Shown: positions 8,905 to 19,842 of the stretch, in pieces | How positions within the stretch are numbered: position 1 is the first letter of the stretch | Layout: each line of letters opens with the position of its first letter | DNA from: Roseomonas sp. | GTDB lineage: Bacteria > Pseudomonadota > Alphaproteobacteria > Acetobacterales > Acetobacteraceae | NCBI GenBank assembly: GCA_020249925.1 | Contig: JADCER010000016.1 | Coordinates: 81,371-145,370, forward strand | DNA: 64,000 nucleotides | Direction of reading: 5' to 3' | Position numbers and translations under genes: made by a program | The notes under the pieces: model-generated | What the model was told of the DNA's origin: nothing | What the model saw: only the letters and a program-made list of their open reading frames with translations | Database searches by the model: none

Positions 8905-10151
8905 CAGGAAAACATATCCGCGGGATTGGCATCACGCAGTTTGCGCATGGCAAGCAATCCGGCCACCGCGCACATGCCAAAGATCATCAGGAATACGGTG
9001 ACGGCGCGATCCAACGTCATGCCGAGCGGCAGGAAAGTGGCGGCGCCGACGAATTCATACATCCAGATGGAGGCCAGAAATCCCGGCACAAACCCAAGCA
9101 CCGCCAGGATCAGCGCGGATGCCATGACAACGCGCGCCAGATAGAAATTGGAATAGCCAATCGCCTTCAGCGTTGCGTATTCGCGCAAATGATTGGCGAT
9201 ATCGCTGAACAGGATCTGATAGACAATCACCATGCCGACAATCAGCCCCATGATGCTGCCAAAGCCGAAGATGAAGCCGATCGCGGTGGCGTTTTCCCAG
9301 TAATGGCGTTCATGTGCCACCAATTCCGGCTGCGTCAGCACCATGACATCGCCGGGCAATAACGCCTTCAGCCTTTCCTTGGAGGCCTGAATATCGGCAC
9401 CCGGCACCAGGCGAATGGCAATCAGGTCAACATTCGATGGATCACGCCCGCGCACCACACGGCGGAAATTCACCTCACTCATCACCAGATTGCCGTCAGC
9501 GCCGAAGGAAGGGCCGATTTCCACAAGACCCACAAGGCGCATCATGCGATTGCCGATCTGCACCTCAAACGGTCCATGATCGGCCAGTTTCTTCGCAATA
9601 TCGCCAAATTCGGGGCGGGAACGCACGTCAAACCCGACCGCATCCACCTGCCGCAACGCATCTGAAATCTTGTCGAGGCCCGGAAAACGCATGGCACCCG
9701 CTTCAACATCAAAGCCGATCAATTGAATGGCGCGCTTGGCGCCGGTCTCCGGATTGCGCCAGGAAGCCTGCGTCAAATAGACCGGCACGGCCTGTGCCAC
9801 TTCTGGCAGGGCAAGCGCTTGAGGGGCACGGATACGTGGCACCTGCTCTGGCCGGAAGCTCGCCATGGTGAGCGGATTCATCAGGAACAATTCCGCTTCC
9901 ATCGCGGCATAAAGCCGCGTCGCGCTGTCGAACAAGGCAGCGCGGAAGCCAAGCTGCATGAAGACCAAAACGGCGGCGAACATCACGCCCGCAATGGCGG
10001 AAAACAGCCGCGCGCGTTCAAAGAAAAGCTGGCGCGTCGCAAGCCTTGCGGGCAGGAAGAACCAATCAAAGGGTGAAAGGCGCCCCTTGCTGAGCGGCAC
10101 TGATGCCGAAGCCACCGGCGCCGCGCGCAGATTTTCCGTCAGCGCATTCAC
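8904..10151 (-). CDS. ABC transporter permease, DevC-like
   Basis: 415 aa; PFDWFFLPARLATRQLFFERARLFSAIAGVMFAAVLVFMQLGFRAALF; 1-nt overlap with ATPase gene and 4-nt overlap with HlyD gene. Confidence 0.85.
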   Translation of the reverse strand: MNALTENLRAAPVASASVPLSKGRLSPFDWFFLPARLATRQLFFERARLFSAIAGVMFAAVLVFMQLGFRAALFDSATRLYAAMEAELFLMNPLTMASFRPEQVPRIRAPQALALPEVAQAVPVYLTQASWRNPETGAKRAIQLIGFDVEAGAMRFPGLDKISDALRQVDAVGFDVRSRPEFGDIAKKLADHGPFEVQIGNRMMRLVGLVEIGPSFGADGNLVMSEVNFRRVVRGRDPSNVDLIAIRLVPGADIQASKERLKALLPGDVMVLTQPELVAHERHYWENATAIGFIFGFGSIMGLIVGMVIVYQILFSDIANHLREYATLKAIGYSNFYLARVVMASALILAVLGFVPGFLASIWMYEFVGAATFLPLGMTLDRAVTVFLMIFGMCAVAGLLAMRKLRDANPADMFS

Positions 10152-11185
10152 GGCCGGATCGCCACCTGCACCTGCATATTGGACCGCCGGCGCAAGGCGG
10201 CCGCCCCGGCATCATCCAAGGTCAGGCGCACTTCAACGGTGCGTGCATCCACCGCCGCCACGGGATCATTGCTGGCCTGGGTCTGGCGCCGCACGGTCCA
10301 GCCGATATCGCTCACCCGCGCGGCGAAGCGTTGGGCTTCACCGGGCACCACCACTTCTGCCGCCGCACCAAGGCGCACGCGCGGCAGATCCGTTTCATAG
10401 ACATCGGCTACCACTTCAAGCCGGGAAAGATCAGCGATTTCCAGCACGCCATCCGCGCCGACCTGATCACCGGGACGGACGAAAATCCGCAAGACCGTGC
10501 CCGCAATCGGCGCCCGCACCCGGGCCAATTCGGCATCCGCCTGCGCCTTGGCCGCTGCCGCGTGTGCGCCGGCGACACGCGCCTCGGCCAGGGCGATATC
10601 CTCCGGCCGGGAAGACAGCAGCGTATCCAGGGCTGCCATGGCTTCGCGCTTTTCGGCAGCCAAGCGCGTGGCAATGGCGCGGCTGCGATCGGCGGTGGCG
10701 ACAGCGCCGGCACCGGTCGGCACCAGGCGCTCTGCCCGCTCCGCATCTCGCAAGGCGATTTCTTCCTGCGCGGCGATTGCTGCCACGCGGGCGCGCTGTG
10801 CCTCGATCTCAGAAGGCCGACCGGCGGCGCGCAGCCGGGCGAGCTGCGCCTCGGCCTCGGCCAGGGCGGCTTCGGCCTGGGCGGCGGCAGCATCCTTCAT
10901 GGCGGCATCGGCGAATTCGGCGAGCAATTGGCCGGCGGTGACCTCCGCCCCTTCGGTCACCAGCAGGCGATCAAGCCGCGTCACGGCCATGCCGCCTGGC
11001 TGATTGAGCCGGCGAATGCGCGAAGCGGGTTCCACCCGCCCCAAGGCGCCAACCCCAATTGGGCCAGAGGCAGCGGCGGGCGCCGGCGCCGCGGGCGGCG
11101 GCGTGCTGGCGCGCAATTGCCAAAAGGCAGCGCCGCCAAGCCCGAGCAGCAAAAGCCCCGCGATGATCTTGCCGCGCAATGTCAT
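10148..11185 (-). CDS. HlyD-family periplasmic adaptor subunit, DevB-like
   Basis: N-terminal TM, long Ala/Glu coiled-coil, VRAPIAGTVLRIFVRPGDQVGADGVLEIADLSRLEVVADVYETDL lipoyl/beta-barrel motif. Confidence 0.85.
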   Translation of the reverse strand: MTLRGKIIAGLLLLGLGGAAFWQLRASTPPPAAPAPAAASGPIGVGALGRVEPASRIRRLNQPGGMAVTRLDRLLVTEGAEVTAGQLLAEFADAAMKDAAAAQAEAALAEAEAQLARLRAAGRPSEIEAQRARVAAIAAQEEIALRDAERAERLVPTGAGAVATADRSRAIATRLAAEKREAMAALDTLLSSRPEDIALAEARVAGAHAAAAKAQADAELARVRAPIAGTVLRIFVRPGDQVGADGVLEIADLSRLEVVADVYETDLPRVRLGAAAEVVVPGEAQRFAARVSDIGWTVRRQTQASNDPVAAVDARTVEVRLTLDDAGAAALRRRSNMQVQVAIRP

Positions 11186-11745
11186 GGCTGCGCCCCCAAA
11201 AGCCCAGAAAGTGCTGCGCGCATTTCCGCCAATTCGGCGGCGCTTGGCGCGTAGAGGCTGAATAGCCGCGCCATGAACAACCCATCCCCGGCCGCCATGA
11301 TCGCCGCGCCATGGCCAGGCGGCAGGCCATCAGCGGCGACGGCGGCGCGCATTTCGGCAATCACGGCGCGCATCGGCGCCAAAAGCGCGGGGTCATGATG
11401 GAAGGCCGCCAGAAAGACCGCACCGGCGCGCTGATGGCGTTCATTGCAGGCCAGGTCGCCCTCGCCAAAGCCCCATTCCAGCATGGAACGCGCCACACGC
11501 CCCGGGCCTTCCGGCTGGGTGGCGACGCAGGCAGCAAATTCCTGCGCAATGAAGGCGGAAAGCCGGCCCAGCAGCGCTTCCAAAAGCGCTTCCTTGGAGG
11601 CGAAGTGATAGAGCAAGCCGCCTTTGGAAACCCCGGCTTCGCGCGCAACGGCTTCGAGCGTCATTGCGCCGACGCCGCGGGCGATGATCAGGGTTTCAGC
11701 CGCATCCAGGATACGTGTGGGCGCGTCGGAGGTTTGGGTATCCAT
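11182..11745 (-). CDS. TetR/AcrR family transcriptional regulator
   Basis: TRILDAAETLIIARGVGAMTLEAVAREAGVSKGGLLYHFASKEALLEALL HTH. Confidence 0.92.
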   Translation of the reverse strand: MDTQTSDAPTRILDAAETLIIARGVGAMTLEAVAREAGVSKGGLLYHFASKEALLEALLGRLSAFIAQEFAACVATQPEGPGRVARSMLEWGFGEGDLACNERHQRAGAVFLAAFHHDPALLAPMRAVIAEMRAAVAADGLPPGHGAAIMAAGDGLFMARLFSLYAPSAAELAEMRAALSGLLGAQP

Positions 11746-11759
11746 ACCTGCTTAACTAT

Positions 11760-11773
11760 ACCGTCCGGACGGT
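11760..11773. promoter_or_regulatory. Candidate TetR operator
   Basis: Perfect palindrome ACCGTCCGGACGGT located 15 bp upstream of the tetR start codon, directly after TTGACA (minus strand, 11780-11775). Confidence 0.75.
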
Positions 11774-11776
11774 TTG

Positions 11777-12754
11777 TCAAGATTTTTCTGGGATTACCCT
11801 ATCCAGCAGCGTTTCAATCTCCGCCGGATCGTCCCAGGCAAGGGCGATGCTCACCACCTGAATGCCGGCGCGCAGGGCGGGCGGAATGCGCACAATATCC
11901 TTGCGCGTCGTCACCGGGATGGCGCGAAGCTTCTCGGCCTCGGCCAGCAGGTCGCGGATTTCCTGATCATCGAAGGGGTAGTGATCCGCGAAGGGATGGC
12001 GCGCGGCCAGTACGGCGCCGGCTTCCTGCAGGGTTGAGAAGAATTTGCGCGGATTGGCGATGCCGCAAAAGGCGACAACGGGCTTGCCGGCGAGCGCGGC
12101 GGCTTCCGGCCCCGGCACCAGCCGGGCGCGCAGCACGGGCAAGCCGGGCGGGAGTTGCGCGAGTGCACCGGTTTCATCTTCACCGACCAGCACGGCGGCC
12201 TGGCAGCGCGCGGCGGCGGCGGCCACGGGTTCGCGCAGCGGTCCTGACGGGATCACCCGGCCATTGCCGAAGCCATAGGACCCATCAATGATCAGGAGCG
12301 AGAGTGTTTTCTCAAGCGTCGGGTTCTGCAGCCCATCATCCATGATGATCGCTTGCGCCCCGGCTGCCTCAGCCGCCGCCCCACCGGCCGCGCGATCCGC
12401 CGAAACCCAAGTGGGGGCGATGGCGGCCAGCAGCAAAGCCTCATCGCCGACCGCGCGGCTGTCATGTGCAGCCAGGTCAACGCGTGCGGGGCCTTTCAGC
12501 TTGCCGCCATAGCCGCGCAGCAGGAAATGCGGCGCCAGGCCGCGCGCGCTGAGCCTTTCACCAAGATCAAGCGCCACCGTGGTTTTGCCCGCGCCGCCCG
12601 CAGTGGCATTGCCGCAGCAGATAACGGGCAAGGCAAGCTTCTGCCCATGGCGCGTCATGCGCCGCGCCGTGGTTGCGGCGTAAAGCGCCGCAATGGGCGA
12701 GAGCAAGGCCGCCGCCACACCAGGCTTACCGCTCCAGAATTCAGGCGCTCGCAT
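11777..12754 (-). CDS. lpxK: Tetraacyldisaccharide 4'-kinase
   Basis: MRAPEFWSGKPGVAAALLSPIAALYAATTARRM ... PVICCGNATAGGAGKTTVALDLGERL, RGYGGKLKGP, DDGLQNPTLEKTLSLLIIDG. Confidence 0.92.
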   Translation of the reverse strand: MRAPEFWSGKPGVAAALLSPIAALYAATTARRMTRHGQKLALPVICCGNATAGGAGKTTVALDLGERLSARGLAPHFLLRGYGGKLKGPARVDLAAHDSRAVGDEALLLAAIAPTWVSADRAAGGAAAEAAGAQAIIMDDGLQNPTLEKTLSLLIIDGSYGFGNGRVIPSGPLREPVAAAAARCQAAVLVGEDETGALAQLPPGLPVLRARLVPGPEAAALAGKPVVAFCGIANPRKFFSTLQEAGAVLAARHPFADHYPFDDQEIRDLLAEAEKLRAIPVTTRKDIVRIPPALRAGIQVVSIALAWDDPAEIETLLDRVIPEKS

Positions 12755-12913
12755 CAGTTGAAACCGTTCAAACCTTCCGCAGTGCTGGCATCGCGCCCAT
12801 GGCGAGCACAGCAAGGATGACTTTTCCTGGGGCTTCCCGATCCGCGCGGCTTCGCCGTCTTTGCGGTAAGGGCCCCGAGTTTTCTTGGACTGGTCCTTCC
12901 CGGTGGGGGGATG

Positions 12914-14224
12914 CTACCGCGCCGGGCGGATCAAGGGCAACAGGCTTGTGGCGATGCGCTCTGGCAGGCCGGCCTGATCCTGCGCCAGCGCCGCCGCCGC
13001 CCCCGCCATGGCCTGCCCGGCGGCGGGATCGGCCAGTAGGCGCGCGACCTGGGCAGCCAGCGCTGGCGCTGCCCCCGGCCCATCCGGGGTTTCGGCAAGG
13101 GCATGGGCGGCGCGCAAGCGGGTGATGATTTCAGCGAAATTGAAGTGATGCGGGCCGATGAGGATGGGGCAGCCAAGCCGCGCGGCTTCCAGCGGGTTTT
13201 GCCCGCCATGCGGCACCAGGGACCCGCCAATCAGTGCAACTTGGGCCAGGCGATAGAACAAGCCCAATTCGCCAAGCGTATCCGCGACATAAACCGCGAC
13301 CCCCTGCCCGGCTTCCTGCCCCGCGCCGCGCCGCGCGACGGGCAAATCCCCGGCCAAACCCGCAATATCCGGCCCGCGCGGCGGATGGCGCGGCACGATG
13401 ACCGTGAGCAGACCGGGATGATCCGGGGCGAGCAGCCGATGCGCGGCGATGATGATCTCATCCTCCCCCGGATGGGTGCTGGCGGCGAGCCAGACCGGCC
13501 TTCCCGCCCAGGCAGCTTTCAGCCGCGCCAGTTCGGCGGCGTCAGCCGGCAGAGGCGGCGCGGCGTATTTCAGGTTCCCCCAGCAGGGCACCTCACGCCC
13601 CGCCAAGGCGGAAAAGCGTGCTGCATCAGCTTCGGTCTGCGCCAGAATCAGCGCAAAGCGCCCAAGCAAAGCGCGCGCAAAACCGGGCGCCCAGCCCCAG
13701 GTCTTGGCGGAGCGCGCCGACATGCGCGCATTCACCAGCGCCAGCGGCACGCCCTGCCGGCCGGCTGCCGCCAGCATATTGGGCCAAAGTTCCGATTCCA
13801 CGATGACGGCCAGATCAGGCCGCCAGCCCGCCGGAAACCGCGCCACCCAGCGCGGCACGTCCAAGGGCAGGAAGCGATGCTGTGTGCGCGGCGCCAATTC
13901 GGGCGAAAGCCTTTGTTCCAACAAGCGCGCGGAAGTGACCGTGCCGGTGGTGACCAGAAAGGAAAGGCTCGGATCCTGCTTCGCCAGGGCTTCCAACAAG
14001 GGCAGCAGGGACAGTGTCTCCCCATTGCTGGCGGCATGGCACCAGATCAGGCGCCCCTGAGGGCGCGCGGCAGCATGGCCCTGGCGTTCGGGCAAACGCT
14101 CGGCGATTTCCTTGCCCTTGGCGACACGGCGGCGGAGGTAAAGCGGTAGAAGCGGCGCCAATAGGCTCGCAATCAGCGCCCAAGCACCAGCCAAAATGCG
14201 CGCTGAAAGGCCAGGCGGCGTCAT
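12914..14224 (-). CDS. waaA: 3-deoxy-D-manno-octulosonic acid transferase
   Basis: LIWCHAASNGETLSLLPLLEAL, VESELWPNMLAAAGRQGVPLALVNARMSARS, GGSLVPHGGQNPLEAARLGCPILIGPHHFNF. Confidence 0.93.
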   Translation of the reverse strand: MTPPGLSARILAGAWALIASLLAPLLPLYLRRRVAKGKEIAERLPERQGHAAARPQGRLIWCHAASNGETLSLLPLLEALAKQDPSLSFLVTTGTVTSARLLEQRLSPELAPRTQHRFLPLDVPRWVARFPAGWRPDLAVIVESELWPNMLAAAGRQGVPLALVNARMSARSAKTWGWAPGFARALLGRFALILAQTEADAARFSALAGREVPCWGNLKYAAPPLPADAAELARLKAAWAGRPVWLAASTHPGEDEIIIAAHRLLAPDHPGLLTVIVPRHPPRGPDIAGLAGDLPVARRGAGQEAGQGVAVYVADTLGELGLFYRLAQVALIGGSLVPHGGQNPLEAARLGCPILIGPHHFNFAEIITRLRAAHALAETPDGPGAAPALAAQVARLLADPAAGQAMAGAAAALAQDQAGLPERIATSLLPLIRPAR

Positions 14225-14898
14225 CGCGCCACCGCTTGATCGGCGCGTTCCGTCGCGCGGTTGAGCGCTGCCGTGATGGCCGGCAAGGCGCTGGCCGGGT
14301 CTTCGCGCGGCACGGTAATGGGCGCTTCAAGCACAATAACAGCGCGGGCGAAGGGCAGCGGAAAGCGCATCCGGTCCCAGGACCTTGCCCGGCGCATGCG
14401 CGATGATGCCGCCCCGCAGGCCAGCACCGGCAGCCCCGCCAGGGCCGCAAGCTGGGCGATGCCGGGCGCGGCTTCGCGTACCGGGCCGCGCGGCCCATCG
14501 GGTGTGATCACCGCAACCCCGCCGCCTTCCAACACGCGCAAAAGCTGGCGCAGCCCCGCCGCCCCACCTTTTGAGGATGAGGCATGCACCACCTCCACAT
14601 CAAAAGGCGCCACAGCCCGAGCAATCAGCCTTCCATCCCGGTGGCGCGAAATCAGCGCCTGCGCGCGCAGCCCCGAAACGGCCGGAATCTGCTGGCCCAT
14701 GAGCCGCCAGCCCTGGGCGGCAAGCGGCAGGCATTCATGCCAAAAGGCAAGGATCAACGGGTCCCCACGGCTCACCTTGGCGTGTTCGGCGCCTTCAAGC
14801 TGCCAGCGCGTGGTGGCCCAGATCAGCCGCAGATAAAGCCCAACGAGCCACGCCAGCAGCGCCTGGGCGGCAGGATGGCGGATCAGCCGCTTGAGCAT
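14221..14898 (-). CDS. Lysophospholipid acyltransferase family protein (DUF374)
   Basis: LILAFWHECLPLAAQGWR, ISRHRDGRLIARAVAPFDVEVVHASSSKGGAAGLRQLLRVLEGGGVAVITPDGPRGP. Confidence 0.88.
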   Translation of the reverse strand: MLKRLIRHPAAQALLAWLVGLYLRLIWATTRWQLEGAEHAKVSRGDPLILAFWHECLPLAAQGWRLMGQQIPAVSGLRAQALISRHRDGRLIARAVAPFDVEVVHASSSKGGAAGLRQLLRVLEGGGVAVITPDGPRGPVREAAPGIAQLAALAGLPVLACGAASSRMRRARSWDRMRFPLPFARAVIVLEAPITVPREDPASALPAITAALNRATERADQAVAR

Positions 14899-15055
14899 CG
14901 AGGATGGGCTTTGCGCGTCATCGCGCCTCCTCTAGCCCGGTTTGGGATGCTGGGAAACGGCGCCGGCCGACAGCGCTACCCAGGCCCGCGCAAGCCTGTT
15001 AGCGTGACGGTAAGATTTATCGGGCGGCCTTTCGCCGCGTGCTGGTTGAGGGAGA

Positions 15056-16255
15056 ATGACCACCATGGCTTTGCGTGACCAGAAGGGCGCGGCGCGCCTG
15101 GCGCTACCGATGGTGCTGGCCCTGGCCCTACCGACCCTGATCCTGCCCGGCTGCAAGGAAGAAACCGCCCCCGCCCGCCAGCAAGCCGCCGCCCCGCCGG
15201 CCGCGGTTTTCGTCAGCCGCGTCGAACGCCAAGCCATCAGCCGCGGCGCGGATTTCATCGGCCGCGTGGAAGCGATTGACCGCGTTGACATTGTGGCGCG
15301 GGTCACGGGCTTTTTGCAGGCGCGGCATTTCAATGAAGGCGATGCCGTCAAGGCCGGGCAATTGCTGTTCACCCTGGAACAGCCACCCTTCGCGGCCGAA
15401 GTGGCACTCCGCCGCGCCCAGGTGGATAGCGCGCGCGCCGATTTGGCCAATGCCACCACTCAGGTGACGCGCGGGCGGGAATTGGTGAAGACCAACGCCA
15501 TTCCGCAAGCGACATTGGATGACCGGATCACCGCCGAAGCCGAAGCCAAGGCCAAGGTCGCCGCGGCCGAGGCGCAATTGCAGCAGGCCCAGATCAATTA
15601 CGATTATACCGAAATCCGCGCCCCCTTTGATGGCCGCGCGGGGCGCTCACCACTCAGCCCCGGCAATGTCGTGAGCCCAAGCACGGGCACGCTGGTCACG
15701 ATTGTGCGTGACGACCCGATCCGCATCAGCTTTCCGGTCACGCAGCGGCAATTGCTGCAATTCCGCCGCGAAGGCGGTGCCGGCGCGTCTGATCGCATCA
15801 AGGTAAGCGTGCGCCTGCCCGATGGGTCCATGCTGGACAGCACAGGCCGCTTTGACTTCATTGATGTCACGACCAATCGCGCGACTGATTCCGTGCTGGT
15901 GCAGGCAATGATCCCCAATCCGCAAAAGCTGTTGGTGGATGGCCAGGCCGTGACGGTTGTGGTGGAAGCGGGTGACCCGGAACAGGCCATCGTCATTCCG
16001 CAATCCGCCTTGCAGATCGACCAGGCCGGCAGCTTTGTGCTGCTGGTCGGCGCCGAGAACAAGGTGGAGGTCAAGCGCGTGAAAACGACACGCGGGCTTG
16101 GCGGCCAATTGGTGGTGACCGAAGGGCTTGAGATTGGCCAATTGGTGATCACGGAAGGCGCGCAGCGGGCGCGCCCCGGCGCGACTGTCGCACCGCAACC
16201 CATGCCAAGCTCACCAGGCGGTTCGGTGCCCGGCGCAGCGCGCAACCGGGGCTGA
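15056..16255 (+). CDS. Efflux RND transporter periplasmic adaptor (MFP) subunit
   Basis: Lipoprotein-like N-terminus LILPGCKEE; VDIVARVTGFLQARHFNEGDAVKAGQLLFTLEQPPF; YDYTEIRAPFDGRAGRSPLSPGNVV; alternative start 15065. Confidence 0.9.
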   Translation: MTTMALRDQKGAARLALPMVLALALPTLILPGCKEETAPARQQAAAPPAAVFVSRVERQAISRGADFIGRVEAIDRVDIVARVTGFLQARHFNEGDAVKAGQLLFTLEQPPFAAEVALRRAQVDSARADLANATTQVTRGRELVKTNAIPQATLDDRITAEAEAKAKVAAAEAQLQQAQINYDYTEIRAPFDGRAGRSPLSPGNVVSPSTGTLVTIVRDDPIRISFPVTQRQLLQFRREGGAGASDRIKVSVRLPDGSMLDSTGRFDFIDVTTNRATDSVLVQAMIPNPQKLLVDGQAVTVVVEAGDPEQAIVIPQSALQIDQAGSFVLLVGAENKVEVKRVKTTRGLGGQLVVTEGLEIGQLVITEGAQRARPGATVAPQPMPSSPGGSVPGAARNRG

Positions 16256-16261
16256 CGCGCC

Positions 16262-19200
16262 ATGATCTCAAAACTATTCGTTGACCGCCCGCGCTTCGCG
16301 ATTGTTCTCGCGATCCTCACAACTATTGCCGGCCTGATTTCGCTGCTGCGCATTCCGGTGGCGCAATTCCCCGATATCGTGCCGCCCCAGGTTTCGGTGA
16401 CCGCCAATTTCCCCGGTGCATCGGCCGAGGTGGTGGAAGCAACTGTCGCGCAGCCGCTTGAGAGTCAGATCAATGGCGTGGATGGCATGATCTATATGCA
16501 ATCCACCAGCGGCAATGATGGTTCCTATACGCTCAATGTTTCCTTCCGCGTGGGATCGGACCCTGATCAGAACACCACCAATGTGAATAACCGCGCGCAA
16601 TTGGCGCTGGCGCAATTGCCGCAGGAAGTGCAGCGCCTTGGCCTGACCGTACGGAAGAAATCATCGGCCATGCTGCAGGTGATCACATTCCGCTCAACCG
16701 ACGGGTCGCTCGATACGCTGTTCATCAGCAATTACGTGACGATCAACGTGCTGGATGCGCTGCGCCGCGTGCCTGGCGTGGGTGATGCGCAGATGTTCGG
16801 CACGCGCGATTATTCCATGCGGATCTGGTTCCAGACGGATCGTCTGACCGCGCTTGGCCTGACGCCGGCGGATGTGATCGGCGCGATCCAGAAGCAGAAT
16901 CAGGTGGCGCCGCTTGGGCGCGTCGGCGCCCAGCCCATGAGCCAGGACACTTCCTATCAGCTCAATATCACTACCACGGGGCGCATGGTCACCACGGATG
17001 AATTTGGCGCCATCATCATCCGCGCCAATCCGGATGGCAGCATATTGCGCGTGCGGGATGTGGCGCGGCTGGAACTTGGCGCCTGGAACCAGGATGTGGA
17101 TACGCGGCTGAATGGCGGTGCCGCGCTGCTGGTGCAGATTTTCCTCTCGCCCGGGGCCAATGCGGTTGGCGTGGCGGAAGGTGTTGCTGCCACCCTGCGC
17201 CAATTGGCGACACGCTTTCCGGCTGGGCTTGGCTATGAGGTGACCTATGACACCACACTTTTCGTCAAGCTCACGATTCATGAGGTGATCAAGACGCTGC
17301 TGGAAGCCTTTGTGCTGGTGGTGATTGTGGTCTTCCTGTTCCTGGGTTCGATCCGCGCCACCATCATTCCGCTGATCGCGGTGCCGGTCAGCCTGATCAG
17401 CACCTTCGCGGTGCTGAATGCCATGGGCTATTCTGCGAATACGGTCTCACTGCTCGCCATGGTGCTTGCCATTGGCATTGTGGTGGATGATGCGATTGTG
17501 GTGGTGGAAAATGTCGAAGCCACCATGGAACATCATCCTGAGCTTTCGGTGCCGGAAGCGACCAAGCTTGCCATGGATGGGATCACAGCGCCGATTGTGG
17601 CGATTACCATGGTGCTGCTTTCGGTCTTTGTGCCTTTGGCCTTCATCCCCGGCATTTCCGGCGAATTGTTCCGGCAATTCGCGGTAACGGTCAGCGTCGG
17701 CATGTTGTTTTCCGCGATCAATGCGCTGACGCTTTCACCGGCGCTGTGTGCCATATTGCTGAAGGCGCATCACGGGCCGAAGAAGGGCATCATGGGCCGG
17801 GTTTCGGCCTTCATTGATGCCGTGCGCGATGGCTATGGCGCGATTGTCGCCCGCCTGGTCAGGCTTTCGGCTCTCAGCCTTGTTTTGCTTGGCGTCATTG
17901 CCTTTGGGATTTTCGGCATTGCCAGCCGCACGCCAACCGGCTTCCTGCCGCAGGAAGACCAGGGCGCCTTCCTGGCCGAAATGCAATTGCCCGATGGCGC
18001 ATCGCTCAATCGCACCAGGGAATTGTCCCAGCAGGTAGAAGCGGTCATTCAGGCGCTGCCGGGTGTGCAGGCGGTGCAAACCGTCTCGGGCTTTTCCATG
18101 CTGAATGGCCTGGCGCAATCCAATAGCGCCTTTTTCATCGTGACGCTGAAACCCTTTGAGGAACGCACCGCGCCCGAGACGAAGGTGGATGCGCTGATCG
18201 CAGCGGTCGTGCGCGGTACGGTGCAGATTCCTGCCCTGGTCTTGCCCTTCAACCTGCCGCCCATTGTGGGCCTTGGCACCGGTGGTGGCTTCCAATACCA
18301 GTTGCAAAATCTGGAAGGCCGCCCCGTGGCCGAAATGGCCGCAGTCATGCGCGGCTTGGTGTTTGCCGCCAATCAGGACCCCGATCTGACGCGCGTTTTC
18401 TCCACCTTCTCGGCGGCGGCACCCTCGATCTTTCTTGATCTCGATCGGGATCGCGCGCAGGTGCTTGGTGTTTCGATCAGCGATATCTTCGCCGCGCTGC
18501 AAGCGACCATGAGCAGCTATTACATCAATGACTTCAACCTATTTGGCCGAAGCTGGCGCGTGAGCCTGCAGGCCGAAGAAGGCGACCGCGCTTCGGTGGA
18601 AGACATCTTCCGCGTGCATGTGCGCAATGCCAATGGCGATATGATCCCCATTCGCGCCTTTGCCGATATGCGCGTGGATTTCGGCCCGCAAAGCATTGTG
18701 CGCTACAATAATGTCCGCAGCCTTTCGGTGAATGGCGAACCCGCGCCAGGGCGGAGCAGCGGCGACGGCTTGGCAGCCATGGAAAGGATCAGCGCCAAGA
18801 CACTGCCGCAGGGCTATTCCTTTGAATGGACGGGCACGGCCTATCAGGAGAAAGCCGCAGCGGGCCAGACGGGCATGATCCTAGGGCTTGCGGTGCTGTT
18901 CGCCTTCCTGTTCCTGGTCGCCCTTTATGAAAGCTGGACCATTCCCGTGCCGGTTTTGCTTTCAGTGGCGGTCGGCGTGTTGGGGGCGATTGCGTCCATT
19001 GGTGCTGCCGGGCTTTCGCTTGATTTATATGCGCAGGTCGGGATTGTGGTGCTGATCGCGCTGGCCGCGAAGAACGGCATTCTGATCATCGAATTCGCCA
19101 AGGAACAGCGCGAATTGCATGGCAAATCCATCCAGGAAGCAGCCGTGCTGGGGGCGAAACTCAGGTTCCGCGCGGTGATGATGACATCCTTCGCCTTCAT

Positions 19201-19420
19201 CCTGGGGCTCTATCCGCTGGTGGTGGCGGAAGGCGCTTCGCAGATCAGCCGCCGCGCGGTCGGCACGCCCGTGTTCTGGGGGATGCTGGCCGCTTCAACC
19301 ATCGGTATTTTCATGATCCCGATGCTTTACGTGACCTTCCAAACCATGCGGGAGAGGGCGAAGGCCATGCTTGGCTGGGGTCAGGGGGCGGCAAAGGGGC
19401 CAGCCCACCCCCCTTCTTGA
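16262..19420 (+). CDS. Efflux RND transporter permease (HAE1/AcrB family)
   Basis: 1052 aa; [82 protein letters not shown]. Confidence 0.93.
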   Translation: MISKLFVDRPRFAIVLAILTTIAGLISLLRIPVAQFPDIVPPQVSVTANFPGASAEVVEATVAQPLESQINGVDGMIYMQSTSGNDGSYTLNVSFRVGSDPDQNTTNVNNRAQLALAQLPQEVQRLGLTVRKKSSAMLQVITFRSTDGSLDTLFISNYVTINVLDALRRVPGVGDAQMFGTRDYSMRIWFQTDRLTALGLTPADVIGAIQKQNQVAPLGRVGAQPMSQDTSYQLNITTTGRMVTTDEFGAIIIRANPDGSILRVRDVARLELGAWNQDVDTRLNGGAALLVQIFLSPGANAVGVAEGVAATLRQLATRFPAGLGYEVTYDTTLFVKLTIHEVIKTLLEAFVLVVIVVFLFLGSIRATIIPLIAVPVSLISTFAVLNAMGYSANTVSLLAMVLAIGIVVDDAIVVVENVEATMEHHPELSVPEATKLAMDGITAPIVAITMVLLSVFVPLAFIPGISGELFRQFAVTVSVGMLFSAINALTLSPALCAILLKAHHGPKKGIMGRVSAFIDAVRDGYGAIVARLVRLSALSLVLLGVIAFGIFGIASRTPTGFLPQEDQGAFLAEMQLPDGASLNRTRELSQQVEAVIQALPGVQAVQTVSGFSMLNGLAQSNSAFFIVTLKPFEERTAPETKVDALIAAVVRGTVQIPALVLPFNLPPIVGLGTGGGFQYQLQNLEGRPVAEMAAVMRGLVFAANQDPDLTRVFSTFSAAAPSIFLDLDRDRAQVLGVSISDIFAALQATMSSYYINDFNLFGRSWRVSLQAEEGDRASVEDIFRVHVRNANGDMIPIRAFADMRVDFGPQSIVRYNNVRSLSVNGEPAPGRSSGDGLAAMERISAKTLPQGYSFEWTGTAYQEKAAAGQTGMILGLAVLFAFLFLVALYESWTIPVPVLLSVAVGVLGAIASIGAAGLSLDLYAQVGIVVLIALAAKNGILIIEFAKEQRELHGKSIQEAAVLGAKLRFRAVMMTSFAFILGLYPLVVAEGASQISRRAVGTPVFWGMLAASTIGIFMIPMLYVTFQTMRERAKAMLGWGQGAAKGPAHPPS

Positions 19421-19457
19421 CCGAGCGGCCATGAAACACGATTTCTAAGGCAAGGAA

Positions 19458-19478
19458 GGGCAGCGCATTCCGCTGCCC
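19458..19478. other. Stem-loop in the intergenic region between RND permease and trxA
   Basis: GGGCAGCG CATTC CGCTGCCC; 8-bp perfect stem, no T-run. Confidence 0.5.
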
Positions 19479-19498
19479 GCGATTCGATGGAGACCCCC

Positions 19499-19831
19499 AT
19501 GGGTGATCTGACCAAAGCCGTATCTGATGAGAGCTTCAAGGCTGATGTGCTCGATTCCAGCGGCCCGGTGCTGGTGGATTTCTGGGCCGAATGGTGCGGC
19601 CCCTGCCGCATGGTGGGGCCGATCCTGGATGAGATTGCGGCGGAATATGCCGGCAAGCTCACCATCGCCAAGGTGAATATTGATGAGAATCCGATGACGC
19701 CGACTGAATATGCGGTGCGCGGCATTCCGACGATGATCCTTTTCAAGGATGGCAAGCCTTTGGACACCAAGGTGGGGGCGCTGCCCAAGGGCGCGCTGAA
19801 GAATTGGATTTCAACGACGCTCGGTGAGTGA
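19499..19831 (+). CDS. trxA: Thioredoxin
   Basis: VLVDFWAEWCGPCRMVGPILDEIA active site; RGIPTMILFKDG. Confidence 0.95.
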   Translation: MGDLTKAVSDESFKADVLDSSGPVLVDFWAEWCGPCRMVGPILDEIAAEYAGKLTIAKVNIDENPMTPTEYAVRGIPTMILFKDGKPLDTKVGALPKGALKNWISTTLGE

Positions 19832-19842
19832 TCTTCGCCCCA

